A stretch of DNA of 64,000 bases, from contig NZ_JAGGDJ010000001.1 in assembly GCF_017652985.1 (NCBI RefSeq), positions 620,001 through 684,000 on the forward strand, read 5' to 3'. The DNA comes from Paenibacillus artemisiicola. Its GTDB lineage: Bacteria; Bacillota; Bacilli; Paenibacillales; Paenibacillaceae. The notes below the pieces were generated by a model. That model was not told where the DNA came from and did not search any database. It saw only the letters and a program-made list of their open reading frames with translations. The position numbers were made by a program, and so were the translations under genes. Positions 27,095 to 35,309 of the stretch are shown in pieces (within the stretch, counting starts at the first letter, position 1; each line of letters begins with the position of its first letter).

Positions 27095-27175
27095 GTTTTA
27101 TATCCTCCACTCCTGATTTATGATAATTATTTTTGTTTTCATCGTTCTTCGCTTTACCTGCGCTGTAATGGGATC

Positions 27176-27215
27176 GATCGTTCTCATAATAGAAACTCCT
27201 ACAACCTTTTGTCAA
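27176..27215 (-). promoter_or_regulatory. Promoter of the FabG-like SDR gene with TetR-type operator A
   Basis: Minus strand TTGACA (27210-27215), 18 bases, TATTAT (27186-27191). GATCGTTCTCATAAT at 27176-27190 overlaps the -10 box and start site. The same 15-mer, with one change, recurs at 27287-27301. Confidence 0.75.
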
Positions 27216-27278
27216 CGCATCTACTGCAAACTTAATATTTCATAATTTATGCCAGTTAGTCATTTATTCACGATTTAT

Positions 27279-27309
27279 ATTTTACCGATCGTTCTCATTA
27301 TGGTAAAAT
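27279..27309. promoter_or_regulatory. TetR-type operator B with flanking inverted repeat
   Basis: ATTTTACC (27279-27286) and GGTAAAAT (27302-27309) form a perfect inverted repeat enclosing GATCGTTCTCATTAT, the copy of the SDR operator. It lies just upstream of the tetR remnant and was probably its autoregulatory site. Confidence 0.65.
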
Positions 27310-27330
27310 CGTAATCAAGAAGTGAAAACG

Positions 27331-27408
27331 ATGACAAGAAGTAAAGAGTTCGATAAAAAAGAAGGACCTAGTTACGCATATAGGCGTACAACGCAGAAGC
27401 ATGTATAG
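27331..27408 (+). pseudogene. 5' fragment of a tetR-family gene
   Basis: A 25-codon frame starts MTRSKEFDKKE, the usual first residues of the TetR regulators that are divergent from SDR genes (for example M-A-R-x-K-E-F-D). After residue 11 the sequence is unrelated and stops at a TAG. The helix-turn-helix and ligand domain are gone. Its operator sites remain on both sides. Confidence 0.65.
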
Positions 27409-27450
27409 TCTGGCGGCCTTAATCATCCAATGGAGTATTGTTCTTGTGTT

Positions 27451-27486
27451 TAAAAAGAGCCATTGCCGACATTGGCAATGGCTCTT
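27451..27486 (-). terminator. Rho-independent terminator of the cadC-cadA operon
   Basis: Minus strand AAGAGCCATTGCC, a six-base loop and GGCAATGGCTCTT, followed by TTTAAAC. The stem begins three bases past the cadA stop codon. Confidence 0.88.
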
Positions 27487-27488
27487 GC

Positions 27489-29630
27489 TTAATTCTTTAT
27501 TTTGAGCAATCGCATGCTATTGAGAATGACGACTAGCGCCGCTCCCGTATCGCTAATTACGGCAATCCATAATGTGAGAATTTCCGGAAAAATCAAAATT
27601 AGAGCCGCTGCCTTGATCATCAGAGAAAATGCAATATTCTGTTTTATAATTCTCATCGCGGTTCGACTCAATCGCATCGTATGCGGGAGTTTTTCCAAAT
27701 TGTCCGCCATGAGCACAATGTCGGCCGTCTCTATGGCGGTATCCGTGCCGGCGCCGCCCATGGCTATGCCCACATCCGCCGTTGCAAGCGCCGGCGCGTC
27801 ATTGATGCCATCTCCGACCATGGCCACCGTATGGCCTTCTTCCTGCAGCTGCCGAATGACGGAAGCCTTATTTTCGGGCAGAAGCTCGCTCCCGGAACGG
27901 GTTACGCCCGTTAGCGCGGCAATTTTTTTGGCGGTCCCTTCGTTATCGCCCGTCAGCATGATGACCTCGCGGATGCCTTCGCGCCGCAGTCCGGATATCG
28001 CCGCAACCGACGCTGCTCGTATCCTGTCGGCGACCGCAATAACGCCGAGCATACGATCGACCGTGCCTACGATAACAATCGTGTTTCCTTCTTGCTGCAG
28101 AGCTCGAATCTGTTCTCCAAGTCCGCCAAGGGAAGCCCGAAGCTCCTGGAATAAAGTCATACTACCGGCATAATAGAGCTGACCATGAATGATTGCCCCT
28201 ACCCCTTTACCCGGCAGGTTGCGGAATTGCTCGCCTCGCGCCGGCGCGATCCCCCTCTCCTTCGCGTATTGAACGACGGATTTTGCAATGGGATGGGTTG
28301 AATATTCTTCCAGTCCGTAAGCGATGGCTAGCAGCTCCGCGTCGCTCCCCTCCGACGGAATGACTTGCGACACCATTGGTTTGCCCTCGGTTAACGTACC
28401 GGTTTTATCAAAGGCGATCGCAGATACCTTGCCCGCCAGTTCCAGAAACGCGCCGCCCTTAATGAGCACGCCGTTTCGCGCCGCATTGCCGATTGCAGCT
28501 ACGATCGCGACGGGCGTAGAGATGACTAATGCGCACGGGCACGCCACGACCAATAATTCAAGTCCCTTATAGAACCAGGCGCTCCATGCCCCGAAACCTA
28601 TGATCGGCGGGAAGATCATGACCGCCAAAGCAAGCAGAAAGACAATCGGCGTGTAGACGCGCGCGAACTTATCGACAATAGCCTCCGTCGGCGCTTTTTT
28701 CTCTTGGGCTTCTTCGACGAGATGAACGATTTTGGCAAGGGTCGTGTCCTGCGCCAGCTTCGTGGCTTGAATTTCCAGAAGCCCTTCTTCATTGATCGTT
28801 CCGGCATAGACGGGATCGCCCGGAAGCTTGTCGACTGGAATCGACTCCCCGGTAATCGGAGCCTGATTGACGCTGGACTGCCCAGCGACGACGGTGCCGT
28901 CAAGCGGAATCTTGTTGCCAGGTTTGACGACCATCATCTCTCCGATTCGAATCTCTTCTACGGGCTTCCTTAGAAGCTGGCTGCCGCTTCGGATGTCTGC
29001 TTCGGCAGGCGCAAGATCAATGAGATTTCGAATGGAATCACGGGTTTTCTCGATGGATCGTGCCTGAAGCATATTTCCCAGCGCAAACAACCAAACCACG
29101 GTCGCGCCTTCGAGCCATTCCCCGATCGCCGCGGCACCGATCACTGCGGCCGTCATCAGGACGTTCATGTCAAGGGAACGGCTTCTAGCCGCATAATACG
29201 CGCTTCGTGCCGGCTTATACCCTCCTATAACGATGGCGATGCCATACAACGCATTCACAAGCATCGACTGAACTCCGGCATGCGAACCAAGAAACCCGCA
29301 AACCAACAAAACGCCAGCGATGACGACGGCATTATTTTCGCTGCGATTCTTCGTCGCTTCTCGGCTACGTCCGACTGAGCCTGCCGGCACTGCTTTATAA
29401 CCGGCTTGAGCAACTGCTTGAATCACCTCTTCGACGGAATTGTCATGCTCGATGGTCATTTTCCCCGAAGTAAAATGGACGCTTACTTGCTTGACGGCCG
29501 TGTTCATCTTCAAATGGTTCTCGATCGTCAGCGCGCAGGAGCTGCAATCCATCCCTTCAATCGTATAGGTTCGCATAGCTCTTGATGGCTCGATCCGTTC
29601 AAGCGCGTGAGACTCTTGTTCATCGCTCAT
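27489..29630 (-). CDS. cadA: Heavy-metal translocating P1B-type ATPase (Cd/Zn/Co class)
   Basis: I start at ATG 29630, which overlaps the regulator gene by 11 bases and has GGAGGG upstream, giving 713 residues. An N-terminal HMA domain carries YTIEGMDCSSCALTIEN (Cys29 and Cys32). The transmembrane metal site is VVACPCALVIS (Cys-Pro-Cys), phosphorylation is at DKTGTLTEGKP, the HP motif is STHPIAKSV and the hinge MVGDGINDAPALATADVGIA. The P-type pump exports divalent metals from the cytoplasm. The Asp/Lys pattern fits P1B-2, cadmium/zinc, rather than copper. It forms an operon with the ArsR repressor upstream. Confidence 0.93.
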   Translation of the reverse strand: MSDEQESHALERIEPSRAMRTYTIEGMDCSSCALTIENHLKMNTAVKQVSVHFTSGKMTIEHDNSVEEVIQAVAQAGYKAVPAGSVGRSREATKNRSENNAVVIAGVLLVCGFLGSHAGVQSMLVNALYGIAIVIGGYKPARSAYYAARSRSLDMNVLMTAAVIGAAAIGEWLEGATVVWLFALGNMLQARSIEKTRDSIRNLIDLAPAEADIRSGSQLLRKPVEEIRIGEMMVVKPGNKIPLDGTVVAGQSSVNQAPITGESIPVDKLPGDPVYAGTINEEGLLEIQATKLAQDTTLAKIVHLVEEAQEKKAPTEAIVDKFARVYTPIVFLLALAVMIFPPIIGFGAWSAWFYKGLELLVVACPCALVISTPVAIVAAIGNAARNGVLIKGGAFLELAGKVSAIAFDKTGTLTEGKPMVSQVIPSEGSDAELLAIAYGLEEYSTHPIAKSVVQYAKERGIAPARGEQFRNLPGKGVGAIIHGQLYYAGSMTLFQELRASLGGLGEQIRALQQEGNTIVIVGTVDRMLGVIAVADRIRAASVAAISGLRREGIREVIMLTGDNEGTAKKIAALTGVTRSGSELLPENKASVIRQLQEEGHTVAMVGDGINDAPALATADVGIAMGGAGTDTAIETADIVLMADNLEKLPHTMRLSRTAMRIIKQNIAFSLMIKAAALILIFPEILTLWIAVISDTGAALVVILNSMRLLKIKN

Positions 29631-29985
29631 AGGAAGTCTTCCCTCCGGCGTTTGAGCAGCAATCCAGCTCGTCGTTTTTCTCGCATGCCTCAACTTCGGC
29701 TTCAACCTGCGAAAATACGCGCTCCATGAGATCCAGCAGTTGCGTGACTTGTTCGTTCCTTATGCTGTAATAGACATGCTTGCCTTCCTGACGGCTTACA
29801 AGGACGCCGCAGCCTTTAAGACAAGCTAAATGCTGAGATATATTGGATTGGTTCCCGTTTAAGGCCACAACGATTTCAGACACTGTCTTTTCGGAGGTTT
29901 TGATGCAATCGAGTATCTGCAGTCTAGTTTTATCGCTGAATCCTCGAATGAACTTGGCTTTCACGTCCAGCTTCGTCTTCGTCAC
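29620..29985 (-). CDS. ArsR/SmtB-family metal-responsive repressor, CadC-like
   Basis: The 121-residue protein has the winged-helix pattern: GFSDKTRLQILDCIKTSEKT, then GNQSNISQHLACLKGCGVL as recognition helix and GKHVYYSIRNEQV as wing. Cysteines at about residues 27, 55, 59 and at a C-terminal CEKNDELDCC cluster could form metal sites. The dimer is expected to leave its operator when cadmium, zinc or lead binds, turning on itself and the ATPase. The operator lies in its own promoter. The classic ELCVCDL metal motif is not seen in its usual place, so metal choice is open. Confidence 0.9.
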   Translation of the reverse strand: MTKTKLDVKAKFIRGFSDKTRLQILDCIKTSEKTVSEIVVALNGNQSNISQHLACLKGCGVLVSRQEGKHVYYSIRNEQVTQLLDLMERVFSQVEAEVEACEKNDELDCCSNAGGKTSYER

Positions 29986-30018
29986 TTAGGATCACCTGCT
30001 TGATCATATTAGCAACTT

Positions 30019-30058
30019 CTAATATTAAAATATTAGTGTTACCTAATATGTGTGTCAA
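30019..30058 (-). promoter_or_regulatory. cadC-cadA promoter with palindromic operator
   Basis: Minus strand TTGACA (30053-30058), 17 bases, TAATAT (30030-30035). CTAATATTAAAATATTAG at 30019-30036 is a perfect 18-bp palindrome over the -10 box, of the A/T-rich kind bound by ArsR-family repressors. Confidence 0.85.
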
Positions 30059-30065
30059 GACGCAA

Positions 30066-30095
30066 GAAAAAAAGCTGCAATTTACAACAGCTTTT
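30066..30095 (-). terminator. Terminator of the membrane protein pair, just before cadC promoter
   Basis: Minus strand AAAAGCTG, a ten-base loop, CAGCTTTT, then TTTTCTTG. It ends the 31489-30246 transcript and insulates it from the cadC promoter at 30058. The 150 bases between 30096 and 30245 contain nothing else I can support. Confidence 0.75.
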
Positions 30096-30245
30096 AAAGG
30101 ATCACGTTCAGTCACCCGACTCGAGCCGATCATTATGTAGCGCTACGCAGCCGTTTCTTTCAGTGCCCTATATAAATAAGTGCCTGCTGCCGCACGATTT
30201 TTCGCCTTCTCCGGCTCCATTGACTCCCGCTATCGGAACGGTTCT

Positions 30246-30704
30246 TTATCTCGTCCTTGCGAGTCCAAGCGCCCGATGGTCCCAAAGGATATCTTCAACG
30301 ACGGAGGCTTGTCCTTCCTCGCACGTTACGACGACGACCACTTCGCCTTTCTTCCCCTGCTTGATTTGAGTTTGGTTTTTCTCTCGTTTGATTAAGTAAA
30401 TGACCCAGCTGAGGATTATGCCTACGATAAATCCGATTACGGCTCCTACGATCCCCCAGATGATCGGCCCTCCTTGCCATACGAAACCTTTGCTTGCTCC
30501 TACCGTCGAGAACAGAAAGGCAAAAATCATCCCCTTATCGATGAACGACACGCCGTCGGCGCGATGGATACTATCCAGGAGTCGCGGTTCCCGCTTGCGC
30601 AGGTCTAGCGGTACGGCGTAAATTGAAGCAACCTTCTTTTCCTCCAGTTCCGTCAAGGCGATTTCCAGCAAGCTCGAGTGTTCAAACGTTGCAATGATTT
30701 GCAT
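30246..30704 (-). CDS. Small membrane protein of unknown function (152 aa)
   Basis: The protein starts with a ferredoxin-like strand (MQIIATFEHSSLLEIALTEL), then a hydrophilic linker, then two adjacent hydrophobic helices near residues 60-110 rich in glycine (GGPIIWGIVGAVIGFIVGII), and ends with a charged tail containing GEVVVVVTCEEGQASVVEDI, another alpha/beta unit. The two soluble halves may pack together at the cytoplasmic face. Its gene starts two bases after the stop of the duplicated membrane protein gene, so the two are co-expressed. I do not recognise a family. Confidence 0.7.
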   Translation of the reverse strand: MQIIATFEHSSLLEIALTELEEKKVASIYAVPLDLRKREPRLLDSIHRADGVSFIDKGMIFAFLFSTVGASKGFVWQGGPIIWGIVGAVIGFIVGIILSWVIYLIKREKNQTQIKQGKKGEVVVVVTCEEGQASVVEDILWDHRALGLARTR

Positions 30705-30706
30705 GA

Positions 30707-31489
30707 TTATTCCTCCTCGATGGCAAGTGTGAATCCCGCCGGCTGGTACTTTTCGATCAAGTACGTTTTTTGGGCGTCGATAAACAACTTGTTATTCTCT
30801 ACGGTATTTGTGTACGCGTCATAGATCGTGAAGAAATAAAAGGACGGTAAATACAATAACCATTGTTCGTCAAGGACGGCCGCGGAGGTACGAACATGTC
30901 CTAATATCAGATGGTGCACGGCTAAGATGAAGTTGGACTGCCACACGATAATGATCGTACTGATCAAGATAAAACTAGCCAATACGATACGATGAAGATA
31001 CAGTTGACCGAGACTCGGTATCCCCATCGACCAAAACGCGGCCACCCATGGTTTACGTCTATCCAGGTAGTTGATCTCCAAAGCGCCGATACTGAAGACG
31101 TTAAATGGCCCCTTTTCGCGTTGAGCCAGTAGATAAACTTTATTCAAATCGACGGTTGACCGATAGCTGTCATAAATTGCGAATAAATACACGGGGATGT
31201 AGAGGGACATGAACTTCGGATCTAACGCATCTCTTGTGGCTTGGAATTGACCGTTAAAGGTGTAGACGATGGCTGCATTTAGGTGGATTTTTTGGTTGAT
31301 GAACACTTCCCACATAATCAGTGCATAGCCGCGAAGATATTTGTTCAACAGCAAGTGACCAAAACCCGGGAAGGCCAAGGACCAGCAAGCAATCGTATAT
31401 GGATTACGCTTATGAAGTTGCGTGGTCCCCAGTATGCTCACATGCGCCATGTAACGTTGGCTGCGGAATTTTTCCCTGAAATTCTCCAT
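30707..31489 (-). CDS. Integral membrane protein with tandem-duplicated module
   Basis: I start at ATG 31489, behind GAGGG, for 260 residues; ATG 31507 is an alternative. Two copies of one module follow each other. Copy 1 has RNPYTIACWSLAFPGFGHLL and later FAIYDSYRSTVDLNKVYLLA. Copy 2 has RRKPWVAAFWSMGIPSLGQLY and FTIYDAYTNTVENNKLFIDA. Each module contains two to three hydrophobic segments. The P-G/S-x-G-x-L-Y/L start resembles the TM2-type two-helix unit. Function unknown. It overlaps in expression with the small membrane protein downstream. Confidence 0.72.
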   Translation of the reverse strand: MENFREKFRSQRYMAHVSILGTTQLHKRNPYTIACWSLAFPGFGHLLLNKYLRGYALIMWEVFINQKIHLNAAIVYTFNGQFQATRDALDPKFMSLYIPVYLFAIYDSYRSTVDLNKVYLLAQREKGPFNVFSIGALEINYLDRRKPWVAAFWSMGIPSLGQLYLHRIVLASFILISTIIIVWQSNFILAVHHLILGHVRTSAAVLDEQWLLYLPSFYFFTIYDAYTNTVENNKLFIDAQKTYLIEKYQPAGFTLAIEEE

Positions 31490-31695
31490 CGTCTGCCCTC
31501 GATTCATTCCAATTGGGATTATATTCCCCTGTCCAGATGATGAATATTCGGTATTACGTTACGCTTTGTTTTGTCGCTGGAGACTCCGAGCGCGATTGCA
31601 TCGTTTTAGGACAAGAATAAGCCGGCCATACCGACCCATATGCGTACGCGGCGATGTCAGATCATATCCGCGACGCCGATCAAGAGGCGAAAAAG

Positions 31696-31723
31696 AAAAA
31701 AGCTTGATTTCTCAAGCTTTTTT
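31696..31723. terminator. Bidirectional-looking terminator hairpin
   Basis: AAAAAAGCTTGA (31696-31707) and TCAAGCTTTTTT (31712-31723) form a perfect 12-bp stem with a four-base loop and A/T runs on both sides. It lies between the PhyH gene (minus strand, stop at 31887) and the upstream side of the membrane protein pair. Confidence 0.75.
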
Positions 31724-31735
31724 CTCAATATGTCC

Positions 31736-31779
31736 CTCTTTTGTGCCCTTGGACATTCGTCATTGCGGCCGGCGCGCTT
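31736..31779. repeat. 44-bp repeat, copy 1 of 2
   Basis: Begins CTCTTTTGTGCCCTTGGACA and ends GCGGCCGGCGCGCTT. Copy 2 at 57003-57046 differs at about five positions. In one frame both encode PWTxxIAAGAL, so they may be short remnants of one duplicated gene start. Positions 31508-31886 otherwise hold no gene that I can support. Confidence 0.5.
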
Positions 31780-31886
31780 GTGCTGCCTAGGATCGCTGCA
31801 CTCTTCCTGCCAAGCATCGGGAATGAGATAAAGTTCTTGTCGATTTCGGAAATGGGATCAAATGCTTGTCATCCGACAAGAGACAC

Positions 31887-32747
31887 TCATGCGTCACCCC
31901 ATGCATCCAATCCGAGCAATTTTCTGCCAAGCGGCGTTAGTTCGGGCGGACCGTCAAACTCGGTTTGTTCCCATTTTCTCGGATCTCCAGGGAAGGCATG
32001 GTGATTCTCGGGCGCGCTGCGCTCTCTCCACATCTTCACGCGTTGTTCCCTGGTCTGCTCGTTTCCCTCCGGGTACATCGTAATATATTGCGCGTAACGA
32101 GGGACGGTATTTCGGTTATGCCCGTTTCCGTGCGCCAGCAGCACGTCCCAGATGAGCAGATCTCCAGCCTTCCCGGGAATGGGCTGCACATCGTAACCTG
32201 TCAAATCTGGAACACGGGGATTCCGATCGGCGGGCTGCCGATCTAGGTACTGCTCCAAATCACGATATATCTCCGGCACGCATTGAAAACCGCCCTGATT
32301 CGCCTCCGTATCCGCCAAATAAAGAACGCCCTGCACTTTACGCCCTTTCGGAATCGGGCGCGGAAGGACGCTCGTATCCGTATCCCAATGAATAAAGCTG
32401 TTATCCAAATGTTGTTTATCCGCTCTCACTGGCGGCTTCATATTCACACGGTCAATGCTCACCCACAGTTTCTCCTCATCCAGCAGCGTCGAGAACGCGC
32501 CATAGACTTCTTCCAGCTGGCGATTGTCCCACATTGTTTGATGATGATACATTTCGACCATGCCGTCACGGTTCATCACGCTTTGCGGAGGGTTATACCA
32601 ATTCTCAGGGTCGGATGCGTCCTTACCGAGGCAGGACCAAATCGCCTCAATGACCCTGTCGCAATTAGCTTTGGGAACGATGCCCTCCAGTTTCACATAA
32701 CCGTTATGACGAAAAAAATCCACCTGTTCCTTGGTGATGTTAGTCAT
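31887..32747 (-). CDS. Phytanoyl-CoA dioxygenase (PhyH) family protein
   Basis: The 286-residue protein fits the Fe(II)/2-oxoglutarate oxygenase fold of the PhyH family. The iron triad is seen as SFIHWDTDTSVLPR (His-x-Asp) and LLAHGNGHNRN (distal His), followed by an Arg-containing segment for 2-oxoglutarate (NTVPRYAQYITMYPEG). The ATG is behind GGAGGG. Members hydroxylate small molecules, including compatible solutes and secondary metabolites; the substrate here is unknown. It is a single gene with no obvious pathway neighbours. Confidence 0.88.
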   Translation of the reverse strand: MTNITKEQVDFFRHNGYVKLEGIVPKANCDRVIEAIWSCLGKDASDPENWYNPPQSVMNRDGMVEMYHHQTMWDNRQLEEVYGAFSTLLDEEKLWVSIDRVNMKPPVRADKQHLDNSFIHWDTDTSVLPRPIPKGRKVQGVLYLADTEANQGGFQCVPEIYRDLEQYLDRQPADRNPRVPDLTGYDVQPIPGKAGDLLIWDVLLAHGNGHNRNTVPRYAQYITMYPEGNEQTREQRVKMWRERSAPENHHAFPGDPRKWEQTEFDGPPELTPLGRKLLGLDAWGDA

Positions 32748-33071
32748 TTCCTTGTCCCTCCATGGATCCGAATTTTGTCTTGCCTTGTTTTCAGATTATG
32801 AAGTCGGTTCTGCTAATTCAACTATCCATTTTGCGTCCATCCAGACCCAATACCCCATTACCATTATATCACAGCGACCTTTTTCTGGAAGAAACGGCGT
32901 ATACATTCTAACTTTAGTTGACATAAATATTATTTCGTCTACTAAGTTGAAAATAGGAAGCAGACCTCAATCACCTGAGCGGTTCACGACAAACATTTCA
33001 ATATGTAAATATGAATTATTAAAGAAGACCTTTCTAGGATGGTACATTGACATAATGCCCGTTAGCGGAAC

Positions 33072-33104
33072 AGGCTGCCGTTCAATGCCTGCAGCCTTTT
33101 TTCG
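33072..33104 (+). terminator. Terminator-like hairpin containing interspersed-repeat core
   Basis: AGGCTGC (33072-33078) and GCAGCCT (33091-33097) are followed by TTTTT. It is preceded by CCCGTTAGCGGAAC, the head of the repeat family, and followed about 25 bases later by another CCCGTTAGCTGAAG head. It lies in the 470-base gap 32748-33220, where I see no gene. Confidence 0.55.
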
Positions 33105-33220
33105 TTGTGCTATTGTGTCCCGTTAGCTGAAGAACGACTTGTGTAAGTGTAAATTCTGCAAGCGTTGTTCTTCGACAAGACTAATTTGTGGCTACCCGAT
33201 AATCGTTTTGAAATGAATGA

Positions 33221-34312
33221 TTAAGTTTTCCCGACAACGTTTCCTTGAGAGGCGTTGTTCCATATATAAAAACCAAGAACATAAGCAAGTACGCAGCCAA
33301 TCATAGTATCGAGCAATCGATATTCTAACAAGTGGGCTGTCACTGGACTGCCGGTGCTGAACATCATTAGCATTAACGGTGTCATAAGCATGGCATAGAT
33401 CGCATAACTTCGATTTTTAAAAATGGGGCGAAGCGCGCCAAGTAATCCGATAACGACTACACTATTCCATTGCGGCAGAGACCACAGCAACAAACAGCTT
33501 CCGAGTAGTACGCCTGCCGCCGTACCTATGCCTCTTTGAAAAATACGTCTTTGCGAATAGGCTAAATCACGTTTAAGGACAATAGCCACTGTTAAGCCGA
33601 TCCAGTAGGAACGTTCAAGATGGAAAACGATCCCCATCAATTGTGCCGCTATCATACATAATGCGACTCGAACTGTGTATTTCCAGCCTGTAAAATGAAT
33701 TAATTTACTCCGCCACAGTGTAAATCGTTGCTTATAAGAAAGCTTAGCGGTTTGAACTGAAACGTTGTGGTCCGATTTCTGCATTAGGTATCCCGCAATG
33801 ACAGATAAGATTATTCCCAATAAAGAACCTGATGCAAAATAAGCAGGTACTCTGAAAATGTCCTGATGCAACAATCCATCGCCCATGCTAGAACCAATAA
33901 TGGAAAGTATCACAAACTGGACGCTGGCTATTGCAACAGATCTGCTTATGCCTCCCAGTAGGGCTGCCAATGTCGAAATCATGACGATTAAACCACCTGT
34001 CACCCAACCGTTCCCTGCTATAATGATGCCTATAAATATTGCAACTGTCCCTGTCGCCATTGTACGAAACAGTTCAGTTGCATGTTTCTTGATTGTTCCA
34101 TTAGACGAAGTATCATTTGTAATCATTACACCAAAAGTAGATACTAATCCGAACATTAAATGATTCAGATAGAATCCTAAAGAAATGCAGCCTGCCATTC
34201 CGATAAACCCTGCGATAACTTGCGGGTAATTGATCGGCGCTTCATTAGACCATTGCAGTGTATCTTTCAATATAAATCCTAAGCCTGTGTATCCTTGGTC
34301 ACTTTTACTCAA
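33221..34312 (-). CDS. FUSC-family membrane protein (aromatic acid exporter-like)
   Basis: The start is TTG 34312, behind GGTGGA, for 363 residues. Two blocks of about five hydrophobic helices flank a soluble stretch around residues 170-195. The second block begins with YTVRVALCMIAAQLMGIVFH and has SYWIGLTVAIVLKRD then FQRGIGTAAGVLLGSCLLL, the pattern of the FUSC/AaeB/DUF939 family of putative aromatic or fusaric acid exporters. The partner membrane-fusion subunit of Gram-negative systems is absent, as expected for a single-membrane cell. Substrate unknown. Confidence 0.8.
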   Translation of the reverse strand: MSKSDQGYTGLGFILKDTLQWSNEAPINYPQVIAGFIGMAGCISLGFYLNHLMFGLVSTFGVMITNDTSSNGTIKKHATELFRTMATGTVAIFIGIIIAGNGWVTGGLIVMISTLAALLGGISRSVAIASVQFVILSIIGSSMGDGLLHQDIFRVPAYFASGSLLGIILSVIAGYLMQKSDHNVSVQTAKLSYKQRFTLWRSKLIHFTGWKYTVRVALCMIAAQLMGIVFHLERSYWIGLTVAIVLKRDLAYSQRRIFQRGIGTAAGVLLGSCLLLWSLPQWNSVVVIGLLGALRPIFKNRSYAIYAMLMTPLMLMMFSTGSPVTAHLLEYRLLDTMIGCVLAYVLGFYIWNNASQGNVVGKT

Positions 34313-34514
34313 TAGGTATCCACCGCTTTAGCTAAGTTCTGACGTAATGATAATGCCTGCCATTCTTTGACTCCCACCACAGTATGCTAGGGATCTATAC
34401 GAATTGTAAAGTGACGACATTCTGTCGTTAAACTGCCGTTAGTTGAACAAAGACTGCTTGGGGCTCGTCTCGTAAGGAGACCTCACGCCAGCCTTCTCCT
34501 CTCTGATCTATCGA

Positions 34515-35309
34515 TCAGCTCAGGACGATCCGATCGTCCGATAGAGGGTTACCGCTTATCCGCTCGAATTCGCCGAGCAGCTGCGAGACGGTAAGGCTGC
34601 CCTTCCGCGATTCCGGAATGTCCAGAATTATGCGTCCTTTGTCCATCATGATCAAGCGATTGCCTAAGCGAATTGCTTGCTCCATGTTATGCGTGACCAT
34701 CAGCGTCGTCAGATTCGTCTCACGGACGATCTCTTCCGTCAGCGCCGTGATGAGCTCCGCACGCGCCGGATCAAGCGCTGCCGTATGCTCGTCCAGCAGC
34801 AAAATTCGCGGCTGCGTGAACGTCGCCATCAGTAAGCTGAGCGCCTGCCGTTCGCCGCCGGACAACAGACCTACCTTGGCGCTGAGCCGTTCCTCCAGCC
34901 CAATACCGAGGCGGTTCAGCTGCTCGCGAAACAGCCTGCGGCGGGAAGCGGTCACGCCCCAGCCAAGTCCCCGCTTCTTGCCGCGTTTGTACGCCATCGC
35001 CAAATTCTCCTCGATTGACATCGTCGGAGCCGTGCCTGCCAACGGATCCTGGAACACGCGTCCGATCCATCGGCTGCGCGCGTGCTCAGGTAGCTGCTGA
35101 ATCGCTTTGCCGTCGATGCGCACCTCGCCGATATCCGGTTTCATGACGCCGGATATGATGTTCATCAGCGTCGATTTGCCGGCGCCGTTGCTGCCGATGA
35201 CCGTCACGAAATCGCCGGGGTTCAGCTTCAGCCGAACGTTCATAAGCGCGATTTTCTCATCCGGCGTCGCCGGGTTGAACAGCTTCGATACTTGGTCGAT
35301 TTCCAGCAT
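34515..35309 (-). CDS. ABC transporter ATP-binding protein (ABC.X4/TrpZ-like)
   Basis: The 264-residue ATPase has Walker A GSNGAGKSTLMN, the Q-loop region VFQDPLAGTAPTMSIEENL, signature LLSGGERQALSLLMA and Walker B PRILLLDEHTAALDP, followed by the His switch MVTHNMEQAI. It powers the importer whose permease gene ends on its start codon (TAATG). The SIEENLAMAYKRGKKRGLGW stretch is typical of the ATPase in ABC.X4 systems annotated as putative tryptophan/tyrosine importers. Confidence 0.92.
   Translation of the reverse strand: MLEIDQVSKLFNPATPDEKIALMNVRLKLNPGDFVTVIGSNGAGKSTLMNIISGVMKPDIGEVRIDGKAIQQLPEHARSRWIGRVFQDPLAGTAPTMSIEENLAMAYKRGKKRGLGWGVTASRRRLFREQLNRLGIGLEERLSAKVGLLSGGERQALSLLMATFTQPRILLLDEHTAALDPARAELITALTEEIVRETNLTTLMVTHNMEQAIRLGNRLIMMDKGRIILDIPESRKGSLTVSQLLGEFERISGNPLSDDRIVLS

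Noticed and set aside
31741-32004. 87-codon plus-strand frame
   Set aside because: Its second half overlaps the PhyH gene on the other strand; the first 12 codons are only the 44-bp repeat.
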